From Mycolicibacterium setense (GTDB taxonomy: Bacteria > Actinomycetota > Actinomycetes > Mycobacteriales > Mycobacteriaceae), in contig NZ_JTJW01000003.1 in assembly GCF_000805385.1 (NCBI RefSeq), positions 682,001-746,000 of the forward strand: 64,000 nucleotides of DNA. The letters run 5' to 3'. The position numbers were made by a program, and so were the translations under genes. The stretch's first letter is position 1. Each line of letters starts with the position of its first letter. The notes under the pieces are model-generated. The model made no database searches and was not told the DNA's origin. It worked only from the letters and a program-made list of their open reading frames with translations. Shown one piece after another: positions 63,747-64,000 of this stretch.

Positions 63747-64000
<254 letters not shown>

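Overview
The window is high-GC actinobacterial DNA from a mycobacterium, most likely a fast-growing Mycolicibacterium; the species cannot be named from sequence alone. Three things support this: an ESX-type EspA/EspE-like protein, GroEL2 behind tandem CIRCE operators, and two blocks in the gene order known from Mycobacterium tuberculosis. The first is an AAA ATPase-pssA-psd-moeA-SDR cluster equivalent to Rv0435c-Rv0439c. The second runs S9 peptidase-DUF779-two membrane proteins-lpd-small membrane protein-AhpD-like-ramB-thioesterase-aceA-fadB2-mycolate cyclopropane synthase family, equivalent to Rv0457c and Rv0459-Rv0469. No tRNA, rRNA, insertion sequence, prophage or CRISPR array was seen.

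Layout. 1-2.3 kb holds ESX-associated and hypothetical genes. 2.7-10 kb is a minus-strand run: a frameshifted FAD monooxygenase, SDR, moeA, psd, pssA and a CDC48-like ATPase, with pssA and psd making phosphatidylserine and phosphatidylethanolamine. 10-14.4 kb is plus strand: a MerR regulator, a HAD lipoprotein, a pair of PH-domain membrane proteins and a HAD-IIA hydrolase. 14.6-20.3 kb is minus strand: a 757-residue secreted DUF1214-like protein, a helicase, a cupin and a second SDR. A TetR regulator and a sulfotransferase follow. 21.9-28.3 kb is one 2148-residue glycine-rich PGRS-type protein without a PE domain. 28.9-34.9 kb carries an F420-type oxidoreductase, a polysaccharide deacetylase and two convergent paralogous beta-propeller membrane proteins. 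groEL2 lies at 35.3-36.9 kb. 37-44.3 kb is metabolic and signalling, including a Ser/Thr kinase coupled to a small protein resembling its own sensor domain. 44.7-51.3 kb has a secreted protein with an internal duplication, an aldehyde dehydrogenase, PPK2 and MgtC. 51.4-64 kb is the conserved lpd-ramB-aceA-fadB2 block, in which RamB is expected to control the glyoxylate shunt enzyme AceA.

The most unusual observation is a pair of related 131-bp upstream regions, one before the giant PGRS gene (28472-28602, minus) and one before the duplicated-domain secreted protein (44476-44606, plus). They share a 19-bp direct-repeat box, palindromes and end words at near-identical spacing, which suggests co-regulation of two cell-surface proteins. 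Other points are a frameshift in the FAD monooxygenase, several intergenic palindromes (two of one sequence family), tandem CIRCE elements and a strong candidate TetR operator.

Starts were moved inward from the longest open frame where a coupled stop, a Shine-Dalgarno sequence or family length favoured it. References to M. tuberculosis genes are from memory, not from a search.
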